This document shows, one piece after another, positions 26,438 through 35,409 of a stretch of DNA of 46,099 nt (position 1 is its first letter; the number at the start of each line of letters is the position of its first letter). Origin of the DNA: an uncultured Parabacteroides sp. Lineage in GTDB: Bacteria; Bacteroidota; Bacteroidia; Bacteroidales; Tannerellaceae. Below the pieces are notes generated by a model. The model was not told where the DNA came from, made no database searches, and saw only the letters and a list, made by a program, of their open reading frames with translations. A program made the position numbers and the translations under genes. The stretch spans positions 1-46,099 of the forward strand of contig NZ_CABUOD010000038.1 in NCBI RefSeq assembly GCF_902493135.1, in the 5' to 3' direction.

Positions 26438-26464
26438 ATATTTATAACTTTATTCGTTTATTAA

Positions 26465-29401
26465 TTAGAATGTAACGCTAATACCTCCTGAAACTGTACG
26501 GATCGGAGTATAAAGTGCAGTTGTGGCGCTGGTATAACTCTGACGTGGATCAAGACCTTTGCGAGCAGAAAGCAATGCAACATTATCAGCAGCGAAATAA
26601 ACACGCAGTCTGTCCACCAAGAATTTAGTCGTCAATGATTTAGGCAAAGTATAACCGATTGTGATATTGTTCAAAGAAAGATAGTTTGATTTCGTTAACC
26701 AACGATCTGACTGTGAACTTGCATATTTGTCTTCTGCATCCAGACGCGGAACATCGGTATTTTTGTTTGTTTCGGTCCATGCATTGTAAATATCTTTATG
26801 CCAGTTTGTTCCTGCATAGGTAGCGGCCCCTCCATGCATAAATCGTGCGTAACCAGAATCATAAATCTTACCGCCTAACTGATAAGACAGCTGAACAGAA
26901 GCGTCGAATCCATACAAGCTCAAAGAAGTCCCGAAACCACCATAAACAGTCGGCAACAAATCATCAGTCGCTTCTTTGTAGTTGACCGCACTTGAATAGT
27001 CTGAGGTCTTAATAGGATTTCCGTCTTTATCTTTCGCCCAATACAACGCCATACCGGTTTCAGGATCGACACCTGCATATTTGACCAGATACATACGATA
27101 CATAGATTCTCCTTCTGTATAGATACGCGTATCGTTGATCAATTCGCCGTTCAAGTCCGGATGCAATTCAATAATTTCATTTTTAATGAATGATGCATTT
27201 AAATTGACATCCCAACTGATATCTTTATTTTTGATAATAGCATAGCTGAAATCTAATTCCAAACCAGAGTTACGCATAGCACCGACGTTCATAGGAATTT
27301 CCTGATAGCCAGAAATCGGTCCAACCGGTTTGTAATACAGCATATCACTGGATTGGCGCAAGAAATATTCGATACTACCATTGAAACGATTATTGAACAT
27401 GCTAAAATCAAAACCCGTGTTGAAAGAGGTCGATGTTTCCCATGTCAAATCAGGATTTCCTTTATAATCCAATGCACCATCAGAAAAAATACCGTTGGCG
27501 CCAGTCATTTTGAACTGATCGATATAAGCATAATAATTACCAATCATATCATTACCCTGCTGCCCAAAAGAAGCTTTGAATTTTAATAAATCAATCCATT
27601 TCACATCTTCGAGGAAACTTTCTTTAGACAATATCCAGGCAGCACTTGCCGACCAGAAATTACCCCAACGGTGATCCGGATGGAATCGGGAAGAGCCGTC
27701 ACGGCGGAAAGATGCACTTACATAATATGTGTTCTGATAATCATAGTTTACGCGAGCGATATAACCTTCTGTAGCGTATGAGTTTCCATATCCATATCCA
27801 ATAAGTTGATCGATCGCATTATTAACATGGAAATTTTCAGGGTTATACAAGTTCTGTCCGGAAGCCTCCACAACCTCTTCATTCCATTTATATCCATCGT
27901 ATCCGATCATTACATCGAGGTTATGATCATCGTTGAACGTCTTTTGATAAGTTGCAATATACTGTTGGTCGAATCCCCAAGTACGTGAATGTCCTTGATA
28001 GGCTGTACCTCCATAAGAAGCGCTCTGGCCCGAATAGGCATTACCCAACAAATTATACCGCTGGCTGTCCAAATTCATACCATAACGAGCGGTAACAGTC
28101 AATCCTTCTATAGGAGTAAAGTCAGCATACCAGTTAGCATTCACGATATCGTGCAGATATTCGTCTTTATTATAAATCAAGTCACCGGCAGGATTGGAAA
28201 TAGCCATAAATGAACGAGAGAATTTAGTGCTTACCCCGTCACCGTAATCGTAAACTTTACGTCCGCCATTCATTTTAATAGAACCGTCCGCATTACGCAC
28301 GTATAAAGGATAAACCGGAGCAATCATATTTGCCATCAAGAAAGCATTTCCTGAAGAAGCTGTTGCAGTCTGGTCTCCCGGATAGCGGCTGTTTGAATAA
28401 GTATAACTGAGGTTTGCACCAACTTTCAACCATTCTTTCACCTGATAATCACCTTTGGCACGGGTTGAATATCTTGTGAAGCCAGAGCCATCGATAATAC
28501 CTTGATCATCCAAATAGCCAAAAGACACATAATAATTGGCTTTCTCTGAAGAACCGGAAACATTCAGATTATATTCCTGACGGCCTTTATTGCTGAATAT
28601 TTCATTTGCCCAATTATCCGGAGTATAATAATAGGAGCCATCCGTATATCCCAATTTGGCATTTGGATTCATTTTACCATCTAATCCGTATAAAGATTCT
28701 CCATCAGGAACAGTAAAGATTTGACAGCCTAAACCGCCTTTACTATTAATAGGCAGCCAAGTGTTGGCATAGCTATTTGATTTAGCTGCATCATACCCCA
28801 AATTATATGTACCAGCATTATATAAAGCCTGATAAGCATGGTCCATATAATCCGTTACGTCTGTCATAACATCATAGTTTTTTATCATCCGGGAATTTAC
28901 ACCCCATTTAGCGTCGAAATTAATGGATGCCTTGCCACTTTTACCTTTTTTGGTTGTGATCATAATCACACCATTTGCACCACGTGCACCGTACAAAGCG
29001 GTCGAAGCTGCATCCTTCAATACGGTCATTGATTCAATATCCTGCGAGTTAATAGAAGAGATATCGCCATCATAAGGAATACCATCTACCACATATAGAG
29101 GATCGGATTTGGCATTTATAGAGCCTACACCACGGATTTTAACGGTTGCTGAGGTTCCCGGCTGTCCGTTCGCACTTTGAATTTGCACACCGGCAACAGC
29201 ACCGGCTAATGCATTTGTAACATCTGAAACCTGGCGCTTTTCAATTTGTTCGGTCTTTACAACACCGGCTGATCCAGTAAAAGCGGCTTTTTTCGCAGTA
29301 CCATACGCCACCACGACCACTTCGTCAATCATTTGGTTATCAGGTTCCAATACCAAACGAAGATTCGGTTTCACTCCGATTTCCTGGGCCTTCATACCCA
29401 C
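26465..29401 (-). CDS. Silent SusC-family TonB-dependent transporter, cassette 1 (lacks N-terminus)
   Basis: 978 codons from GTG 29401. It contains the end of the carboxypeptidase-regulatory-like domain, the plug (VVVVAYGTAKK, VRIRGVGS-like and LYVVDGIPYDG, VLKDAASTALYGARGANGVIMITTK) and the full barrel to the terminal Phe. It lacks signal peptide, start region and promoter. Reading further upstream, the frame stays open through the shared site (PSSAKTL) and stops about 13 codons before it. Joining to the N-terminal block of the active gene would give about 1053 aa. The intact frame argues for a reserve cassette, not a decaying pseudogene. Confidence 0.88.
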   Translation of the reverse strand: MGMKAQEIGVKPNLRLVLEPDNQMIDEVVVVAYGTAKKAAFTGSAGVVKTEQIEKRQVSDVTNALAGAVAGVQIQSANGQPGTSATVKIRGVGSINAKSDPLYVVDGIPYDGDISSINSQDIESMTVLKDAASTALYGARGANGVIMITTKKGKSGKASINFDAKWGVNSRMIKNYDVMTDVTDYMDHAYQALYNAGTYNLGYDAAKSNSYANTWLPINSKGGLGCQIFTVPDGESLYGLDGKMNPNAKLGYTDGSYYYTPDNWANEIFSNKGRQEYNLNVSGSSEKANYYVSFGYLDDQGIIDGSGFTRYSTRAKGDYQVKEWLKVGANLSYTYSNSRYPGDQTATASSGNAFLMANMIAPVYPLYVRNADGSIKMNGGRKVYDYGDGVSTKFSRSFMAISNPAGDLIYNKDEYLHDIVNANWYADFTPIEGLTVTARYGMNLDSQRYNLLGNAYSGQSASYGGTAYQGHSRTWGFDQQYIATYQKTFNDDHNLDVMIGYDGYKWNEEVVEASGQNLYNPENFHVNNAIDQLIGYGYGNSYATEGYIARVNYDYQNTYYVSASFRRDGSSRFHPDHRWGNFWSASAAWILSKESFLEDVKWIDLLKFKASFGQQGNDMIGNYYAYIDQFKMTGANGIFSDGALDYKGNPDLTWETSTSFNTGFDFSMFNNRFNGSIEYFLRQSSDMLYYKPVGPISGYQEIPMNVGAMRNSGLELDFSYAIIKNKDISWDVNLNASFIKNEIIELHPDLNGELINDTRIYTEGESMYRMYLVKYAGVDPETGMALYWAKDKDGNPIKTSDYSSAVNYKEATDDLLPTVYGGFGTSLSLYGFDASVQLSYQLGGKIYDSGYARFMHGGAATYAGTNWHKDIYNAWTETNKNTDVPRLDAEDKYASSQSDRWLTKSNYLSLNNITIGYTLPKSLTTKFLVDRLRVYFAADNVALLSARKGLDPRQSYTSATTALYTPIRTVSGGISVTF

Positions 29402-29405
29402 AAAA

Positions 29406-29439
29406 GAAACTACCAGAGTCTTTGCAGAACTTGGTACAT
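29406..29439 (-). repeat. Inversion site A (34 bp identical to site C)
   Basis: Reverse complement of 29406-29439 is identical over 34 bp to 35597-35630 in the active susC. It contains the 22-bp core CCAAGTTCTGC... shared by all three cassettes (core 29414-29435). Homology continues into the coding region to about 29369 with only two mismatches. The site includes imperfect arms TACCA...TGGTA around TGCAAA, as expected for a tyrosine-recombinase crossover site. Confidence 0.85.
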
Positions 29440-29814
29440 TTGTAATATACTGATTGTTAGTGGATTAATTATTTATGTAGTCTAAGCTATTATCTATTTA
29501 TAAGAAATAATACATCGAATATGATTTATGTACATGTATTTGATATACAGAATATTAATATATATACTCTAAATAATGGTTTTTTCAAAGATGATCGTAA
29601 ATTGGGACTATGGTTCTACCTTAGTTGCTGAGTATAATATGGATGATTTTTCATTTTGTCGGCAATCATACTACCGGATCATTCATCCGATATTCGCTTT
29701 CCGGTATCAGTAAAATTCCGATCATCGGCAATACGTCCGTAAACGAATGGTGCTTCCATAGAACAATCTTTTTATTATAAACAAACGTAGTGACAATAGT
29801 TGAATGCCATAAAT

Positions 29815-29864
29815 ATGAAACCGACTAATTTGAAATCAACTCATTTCAAATTAATCGGTTTCAT
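29815..29864 (-). terminator. Hairpin with 22-bp stem downstream of cassette 2
   Basis: Arms 29815-29836 (ATGAAACCGAC...) and 29843-29864 pair over 22 bp with one mismatch that becomes a G-U pair on the minus strand; loop of 6 nt. It follows the SusD 2 stop (29957) by about 90 nt. No U-run follows directly, so it may be a terminator aid, a transcript stabiliser or a barrier between cassettes. Confidence 0.55.
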
Positions 29865-29956
29865 GTATATTGCTTAAAAGAATGCGCTCCCGGATCAAGT
29901 CCGGGATTACAGGATAGTGAATTATGACACGACCCTTTTCATTCAGATTCTATTTT

Positions 29957-31375
29957 TTAGAAGTACCCTTCGTTCTGTTTGATATTAGGATTAACATCTA
30001 TTTCAGCCTGTGGTATTGCCAAAATCGTGCGATAATCCTGATAACTCGGAGATATAAGATCGGTATTGTTCAGGAAGTGATATCCTCCCTTACGAGTCAC
30101 CGTGATTCCCAAACGCATGATGTCATAAAAACGATGACCTTCCATTACCAATTCCTTACGTCTTTCTTTCAAGACCAATGCTTCGGTGGCAGTCACATCT
30201 GAAGCGGAAGGAATAGCGCGTTTGATAATCGCATTCAAATATTTATTTGCACTTGCCTGATCTGCAGAAGATTTTTTTAATGCAGCCTCGGCAGCAATCA
30301 GATAAATATCGGACAGACGAATTACACGGATATTGTTTACAGCACTTTTGCCATTGATGCCCGGATATTTATTCATGTAAGTACGGCCTTCGACAGATGT
30401 CGCAGCCAACAAATTACGGCGGATGTCATCCGGATTCTCATTGATAAGATCTTCAAATTCTTTCGTGTTGGAGACTGCCGCATATCCTTTAGGATCGACC
30501 ACATATCCAAACATTTCACGATTACCAGCATCCAAGTCCGATATTTCCAGATCGAATACAGATTCCGAAGAATATCTTCCTGACCATGCCGCTACATAAT
30601 CTTCTGTTTTCAGCAAAGAATACGGAGAATTGTTAATGACGTCTTCAGCATAAGAAAAAGCCTTGTCCCAATCTCGTTTATATAGATTGACACGTGCCAG
30701 CAAACCTTTTACAGCCCAACTATTGAAACGTCCGTCTTTTACTTCTGTTCCGATATATTTCAAAGCTTCTTCCAAATCGTTGATGACCATTTCATATCCT
30801 TCTGCTACGGTTGAACGGCCGGGAAGATCGTCTGCGCCCAAAACTTCTTTTACCAATATGACGCCCGGAGTGGCTCCATTTTCTACAAAATAAGGCTTTC
30901 CGTATGTGATCAGGAGGTTAAAATGGCATAAAGCACGAAGAGCCAAAGCTTCTCCTTTTGCATTATTGAGTTCATCTCCGGCAGGAAGATCACCTGTTTC
31001 AATTGCGTTTAGCAATACATTGGCGCGATTAATGATCTTATACGGAAAACTCCACAGATCTTCCGGCGAGTTATTCTGACGATGCGTGAAACGGTAATAA
31101 GTATCTGTTCTTAAACCGCCGGAAGAAATTGTCTGCACATCTTCACCTCCGACTTCGGCACGTGAAACAAAGTCACAACCGTAATAGCTGTCGTCTTTTA
31201 AACTGTAGTATGTACCGTTCAATGCTGTTTCTACATCTTGCAAAGATGTGATAGCATCTGTACTGACCAATGAATCTGAAGGGAGAGTTTCCAGATATCC
31301 ATCACAAGATGTAAATGTAACTGAAGCTATTGCAGCAGCAACAAATATAGATTTTATATTTAGTCTATTCATCAT
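29957..31375 (-). CDS. SusD/RagB-family outer-membrane lipoprotein, cassette 2
   Basis: 472 aa. Lipobox FTSC (Cys24 from the first Met), YLETLPSDSLVS start typical of SusD/RagB, NRANVLLNAIE and GEALALRALCHFNLL in the TPR-like core, and C-terminal RRKELVMEGHRFYDIMRLG plus IPQAEIDVNPNIKQN. It is clearly different from the SusD proteins of cassettes 1 and 3, so the three cassettes should bind different ligands. It lies 31 nt after silent SusC 2. Confidence 0.93.
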   Translation of the reverse strand: MMNRLNIKSIFVAAAIASVTFTSCDGYLETLPSDSLVSTDAITSLQDVETALNGTYYSLKDDSYYGCDFVSRAEVGGEDVQTISSGGLRTDTYYRFTHRQNNSPEDLWSFPYKIINRANVLLNAIETGDLPAGDELNNAKGEALALRALCHFNLLITYGKPYFVENGATPGVILVKEVLGADDLPGRSTVAEGYEMVINDLEEALKYIGTEVKDGRFNSWAVKGLLARVNLYKRDWDKAFSYAEDVINNSPYSLLKTEDYVAAWSGRYSSESVFDLEISDLDAGNREMFGYVVDPKGYAAVSNTKEFEDLINENPDDIRRNLLAATSVEGRTYMNKYPGINGKSAVNNIRVIRLSDIYLIAAEAALKKSSADQASANKYLNAIIKRAIPSASDVTATEALVLKERRKELVMEGHRFYDIMRLGITVTRKGGYHFLNNTDLISPSYQDYRTILAIPQAEIDVNPNIKQNEGYF

Positions 31376-31406
31376 TGTTATTATTTATAGTAAAACGAAT
31401 TCCGGA

Positions 31407-34220
31407 TTACAATCCGATTTCAATACCAAATGTTACTGATTTCAAGTTAGGCAATGCCCAAGTAGCTACACCTTTAACCGGTTGTTCAGGATCAATATTC
31501 TTATAAGCAGCCCATGTCAACAGGTTATTACCGGATGCAAAGATTCTGACATTTCTCATTCCGGCAGCCTGCATCCATTTTGAAGGCAAATTATAAGATA
31601 ATGTCACGGTTTTCAGACGAAGATGATTGGAGCTTTTCATATGGCGGGAACTTCCGTAACGAGCATATTGGTAGCTATTGATACGTCTCGGCACATCTGT
31701 GATATCGCCGGGCTTCTGCCATCTGTCCAACTGCTGGATACCGATGGATTGATATGCTGTTTCACCATCCGTATCAGTGTACAGCAACGCAGGATCATCC
31801 ATGATATGACCACCTAAAGAGAATGAAAATAAAGCATTTAAATCCAATCCTTTCCAAGAAAGAGTATTTCTCCATCCCCCGGTTATTTTAGGGTCCGGTT
31901 TTCCAACGATAACACGTTGAGCCTGTGACGGGTCTTTAGTCAATTCACGATTGATTGTTCCATCTTCATTCTCTGTGTTCAATACCCATTGCTCTTCACC
32001 TGTTTGCGGATCGACGCCGGCCCATTCACGACTCCACCAGGAATAATAAGATTCACCTTCTCTTAAAATGGTAGTTCCGTCAATGATGTCTTTTCCTCCA
32101 TACAGTTTGCTGACCTTATTTTTATTGTGAGACAAAACAATACCGGTAGACCATTTTAGAGCAGTTTCGTTGAATACGTCATAGTTTACATCCAATTCTA
32201 TACCGCGGTTATTCATAGCACCTACATTTTTCAATGTGTTATTGAAACCAGTGGTCATAGATACCGGAACATCCTGCAGCAAGTCTTTTGTTTCACGATT
32301 ATAGAAATCGAATGCGACGCTTAAACGGCCGAACAGTCTGGCATCAAAACCGATGTTGAAGTTTTCATTCTTTTCCCATCCCAAATCAGGGTTAGGGATA
32401 GTCGTAGGAGCAGATCCCGGTTGATCCTGATAGTTATAACCATAACCGAACAGACTTAAATGGGAATAAAATTTGGAAGGCAAAGTACCATTTATACCGT
32501 ATGAAATTCTCAGTTTTAAATCATCGACATAGGTCAAATCCTTCATGAAAGCTTCCTGGCTCAATCTCCAAGCCCCTGAAACAGACCAGAAGTTACCCCA
32601 ACGTTTGTTTGCTCCTAATCTCGAACTACCGTCACGACGGTAATTTGCTGAAATATAATACTTGTTATCGTAGTCATAGTTGATACGGGAGAGCAAAGAC
32701 AACAGGTGGTCTTCCTTATATCCGGACGCTGCCGTCATCGGTTCCGAAGTGTTCTCCAGCTCCGGCAGTTTATCGTGCGGATAGTTAGCTCCGACAGCCT
32801 GGACATATTGTTCTTTTCTATCATCGACATCCCAACCGACCAAAACATCCAAATTATGTTTGTCGGCAAATGTATTGGTATAATTCAATACTGTTGATGA
32901 ATAGATATTGTGATGCTGATACGGATATTTGATCATCAAGCCTTTGTAAGCCTCACCGTTATTTGAATTCATCGGCCAATAAGTCGTAGACTGGTTGTCG
33001 ATAAAGTCATAACTTATTGTTTCCTTGATTGTCAGACCTTCGATTATTTTATAAGAAGCCCACAGGGAGTTGGTGCTTCTCAATACTTCCGAAGTGTTTT
33101 TATCCAACCCCTGGTCTTTTAATGGGTTAGGCACATTTAACTGGGCCAATGGGAAACCGTCGTAAAACGATCCATCTTCATTATAGATAGGAATGTTAGG
33201 AATGGCATACCAGTTTTTAACGAAATAGGCATTGGCATAAGCTGTACCTTCCGAAGCCATTTCTGATTTTTGTTTTGAGAATGAGATGTTTGCTCCCATC
33301 TGCATCTTCCCATCTTTTGATCTGTGGGTAACGTTAGCTCTACCGGTAAAGCCTTCCATACCGGTCGTATTGATCATACCGTCTTCTGTTTTGTAGTTTA
33401 ATGAAGCAAAGAAACTGGTCTGCTCGCTACCTCCTTGTGCCGAAAATTCATAATTCTGGTTGAATGCCGTTTTCTTGAACAATGCATCTTCCCAGTTTGA
33501 ATAGTGATCTCTCAGAGGGGCGAAAGTATCTGCACCATCCTGCGCATAAGCTCTTGCTTCCTCATCTGACATATCCTTGTACAGGATACCTTCATTGTAA
33601 TAAGCTTCATAGGTAAGTTCATGTTGCTGTTCCCCGGAAACAGTTTCTCTGTTTTTAACAGCCCAGTCGGAAAAGCCCCAGTTCGCTTTAAAATTGATTT
33701 GGGTCTTACCTTCCTTACCTCTTTTCGTCGTAATAAGGATTACACCATTTGCTGCACGTGAACCGTACAAGGAAGCAGCTGCCGCATCTTTCAAAACCGT
33801 AATGTTTTCGATATCGCTCGGATTGATTGAAGACATAATATTGAATGCTTTTGAATCATTGCTTACTCCAGATACGGCAATATCACCGGAAACAACGGGT
33901 ACTCCGTCAATTACATAGAGAGGTTCATTTGTGGCGTTCATGGAACCTGTACCACGAATACGAATACTTAAACCTGCACCTGGCTGTCCACTGCTCGAAT
34001 TTACGGTCAGACCTGTTGTTGCGCCTTGCAAGGCTTGCTCAAAAGATGTAACAGGTACATCTTTTAATATTTTCTCTGTATTCACAGATGAAGCTGCTCC
34101 GGTAAATGATGACTTTTTAGCAGTACCATAAGCGACAACCATAACTTCGTCAAGCATTTGATTGTCTGATGCCAACAAGACATGTAACGTCGGTTTCACC
34201 CCGACTTCCTGGGACTTCAT
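31407..34220 (-). CDS. Silent SusC-family TonB-dependent transporter, cassette 2 (lacks N-terminus)
   Basis: 937 codons from ATG 34220, which is an internal methionine of full-length homologues (VGMKSQEVGVKP). Plug (VMVVAYGTAKKSSFTG, IRIRGTGSMNA, VLKDAAAASLYGSRAANGVILITTKRG) and beta-barrel are complete, ending ...SVTFGIEIGL. Signal peptide, promoter and first ~77 residues are missing. The frame is open upstream across site B (APSSAKTLIVSFVG). Fusion to the mobile N-terminal block gives about 1014 aa. The sequence is well diverged from cassettes 1 and 3, so it is not a recent copy. Confidence 0.88.
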   Translation of the reverse strand: MKSQEVGVKPTLHVLLASDNQMLDEVMVVAYGTAKKSSFTGAASSVNTEKILKDVPVTSFEQALQGATTGLTVNSSSGQPGAGLSIRIRGTGSMNATNEPLYVIDGVPVVSGDIAVSGVSNDSKAFNIMSSINPSDIENITVLKDAAAASLYGSRAANGVILITTKRGKEGKTQINFKANWGFSDWAVKNRETVSGEQQHELTYEAYYNEGILYKDMSDEEARAYAQDGADTFAPLRDHYSNWEDALFKKTAFNQNYEFSAQGGSEQTSFFASLNYKTEDGMINTTGMEGFTGRANVTHRSKDGKMQMGANISFSKQKSEMASEGTAYANAYFVKNWYAIPNIPIYNEDGSFYDGFPLAQLNVPNPLKDQGLDKNTSEVLRSTNSLWASYKIIEGLTIKETISYDFIDNQSTTYWPMNSNNGEAYKGLMIKYPYQHHNIYSSTVLNYTNTFADKHNLDVLVGWDVDDRKEQYVQAVGANYPHDKLPELENTSEPMTAASGYKEDHLLSLLSRINYDYDNKYYISANYRRDGSSRLGANKRWGNFWSVSGAWRLSQEAFMKDLTYVDDLKLRISYGINGTLPSKFYSHLSLFGYGYNYQDQPGSAPTTIPNPDLGWEKNENFNIGFDARLFGRLSVAFDFYNRETKDLLQDVPVSMTTGFNNTLKNVGAMNNRGIELDVNYDVFNETALKWSTGIVLSHNKNKVSKLYGGKDIIDGTTILREGESYYSWWSREWAGVDPQTGEEQWVLNTENEDGTINRELTKDPSQAQRVIVGKPDPKITGGWRNTLSWKGLDLNALFSFSLGGHIMDDPALLYTDTDGETAYQSIGIQQLDRWQKPGDITDVPRRINSYQYARYGSSRHMKSSNHLRLKTVTLSYNLPSKWMQAAGMRNVRIFASGNNLLTWAAYKNIDPEQPVKGVATWALPNLKSVTFGIEIGL

Positions 34221-34238
34221 ACCTACAAAAGAAACAAT

Positions 34239-34260
34239 CAGAGTCTTTGCAGAACTTGGT
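34239..34260 (-). repeat. Inversion site B (22-bp core)
   Basis: Reverse complement shares the 22-bp core (starting ACCAAGTTCTGC, ending GACTCTG) with sites A and C, in the same reading frame (PSSAKTL). The right-hand arm beyond the core is ATTG where A and C have GTAG, so the inverted arms of this site are less perfect. It is inverted relative to site C and direct relative to site A. Confidence 0.82.
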
Positions 34261-34634
34261 GCATTTGTAACATCCTGATTGTTAATTGGTTAATTATTTA
34301 TGTAGTCTAAGCTATTATCTATTTATAAGAAATTACGCATCGAATATAATCCATATACATACTATTGATATTCAGAGTATTAATATATATACTCTAAATA
34401 ATGGTTCCTTCAAAGATAATCGTAAATAGGACTACTGTTCTACCAGTTTTATCCTGATTCTTTAGCGGTACAATTGGTCTATTATTATAGAAACTTATTA
34501 TTGATTGCGAAAACAACTGTCATATTATCATGCTTTGCTTAAAGCAAACTTTTTGTTATTTCTTACTTATTGTACGATTTTCCAAAATACCCGTTGGTCT
34601 GAATCGAAACAGTAGCGCATGAAATTTGATTTTA

Positions 34635-34678
34635 TACCCCATATATTTCAAATTTCCCGCAAGGGTAATATTTTTTAA
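34635..34678 (-). promoter_or_regulatory. Bipartite conserved non-coding motif, copy B
   Basis: On the minus strand TTAAAAAATATTACCC (34678-34663), 17 nt, then TATATGGGGTA (34645-34635): same blocks and spacing as 3458-3501 near hpt. It lies inside the invertible segment and would change orientation relative to the chromosome after a flip. Confidence 0.4.
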
Positions 34679-34854
34679 GAAACAAGAAATTTGGCAAGAG
34701 TTTGAATATTAACAATATATGGATATCCGCCTTTTGGGGAGGGGTTCTTGTATTTTTTATCATATATAAATCCGTTTAGAACAGGTTCATTTCTTGGAAG
34801 TGAATGATGATTTACCGGTGTGTTTCATGTTTGTGATTATAGTGTCGATATCTT

Positions 34855-34965
34855 AGGGCTGTGCTCTGGGCTATGTCCTGTCGGGCAGCCTTAAGGCGAG
34901 GCTTTCCTCATACCGCAGGCTCTCTTTTGCGGCACAAGGCGTAGTCTTGTTTTAGGGCTTAAAGA
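34855..34965. other. G/C-richer structured patch inside the invertible segment
   Basis: About 110 bp of clearly different composition from the A/T-rich surroundings. It contains the palindrome GCCTTAAGGC (34889-34898) and a CCGCA...TGCGG hairpin (34912-34932). No open frame, tRNA or known RNA family recognised. It may be a small RNA or a remnant of inserted DNA. Confidence 0.35.
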
Positions 34966-35120
34966 AGAGGATTGTTTTGATTTGACTTTTTGATAGCCGG
35001 AAAAAGATAACTGATTTGTCTAACTTATACCAAGATCGGAGTGTATTGCAATATCATACCATAATATTTGTCAGTTTTTGATTATTTTCTACCCTTGTAG
35101 ACCTGAGCTCTTTTTTGACC

Positions 35121-35157
35121 CCTCAGAATCGCCCAAAAACGATGCTTGGGCGAGAGG
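35121..35157 (+). other. Hairpin upstream of the mobile promoter
   Basis: TCGCCCAA (35129-35136) and TTGGGCGA (35146-35153) form an 8-bp stem with a 9-nt loop; CCTC (35121-35124) and GAGG (35154-35157) can extend it across a 4-nt bulge. It could end transcription entering from the left or be part of a small RNA. No U-run follows on the plus strand. Confidence 0.45.
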
Positions 35158-35286
35158 TTAAAAATAGATAATTTTAAAGGAGGCGGAATTAAGAGGAATG
35201 TCATGAGAATTCAATCCAAAATATCGATTTTGCATGATCTTTTGTTAATTATCATCCCCATTTTTGTAAAATCCTATTAGTTTTTA

Positions 35287-35316
35287 GTTGTTATAATAAA
35301 TTTATTATTACATTTG
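35287..35316 (+). promoter_or_regulatory. Mobile promoter driving the active SusC/D cassette
   Basis: TACATTTG at 35309-35316 matches TAnnTTTG exactly; GTTG at 35287-35290 (one mismatch to TTTG) lies 18 bp upstream. Start of transcription near 35322 gives a leader of roughly 85 nt, A-rich just before ATG 35410, as is usual for Bacteroidetes. No comparable promoter is found before the two silent SusC cassettes. The promoter lies within the segment bounded by sites B and C. Confidence 0.65.
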
Positions 35317-35409
35317 CCCTCTCTTAGGAATATTTATACATTACATGATGTGTAAAAAAACAGATAGTGCAAATTAGTTATTTATAAGTTAAACAAAAAA
35401 AGTGTGTCT

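Larger units (their letters stand above)
29402..29956. other. 555-bp gap between silent SusC 1 and SusD 2
   Basis: Contains recombination site A (29406-29439), then about 185 bp (29435-29621) homologous to the flank of site B (34260-34444). After that comes unassigned sequence, a 22-bp-stem hairpin (29815-29864) and a small CCCGGA/TCCGGG hairpin (29889-29905). No promoter resembling the active one and no gene was recognised. Confidence 0.6.
34221..35409. other. Invertible promoter segment between SusC 2 and active SusC 3
   Basis: 1.19 kb without a protein gene. From left: site B (34239-34260), flank shared with site A (to about 34444), A/T-rich DNA with TTTGCTT-A-AAGCAAA (34534-34548), and motif copy B (34635-34678). 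A G/C-richer structured patch follows (about 34855-34965), then a hairpin at 35121-35157, the promoter (35287-35316) and a leader of roughly 85 nt. If B and C recombine, 34261-35600 inverts as a unit. Confidence 0.7.

Noticed and set aside
29889..29905. CCCGGA/TCCGGG hairpin as a terminator for cassette 2
   Set aside because: The stem is only 6 bp and no U-run follows on either strand; the larger hairpin at 29815-29864 is the better candidate.
26465..34220. Treating the two N-terminally short SusC genes as pseudogenes or as ordinary genes with internal starts
   Set aside because: Frames are intact, the missing part matches exactly what lies on the mobile side of the shared 22-bp site, and the frame remains open through that site; a silent cassette is the simpler reading.
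34855..34965. tRNA or rRNA fragment
   Set aside because: No cloverleaf, T-loop signature or recognisable rRNA segment was found; kept only as an unexplained structured patch.
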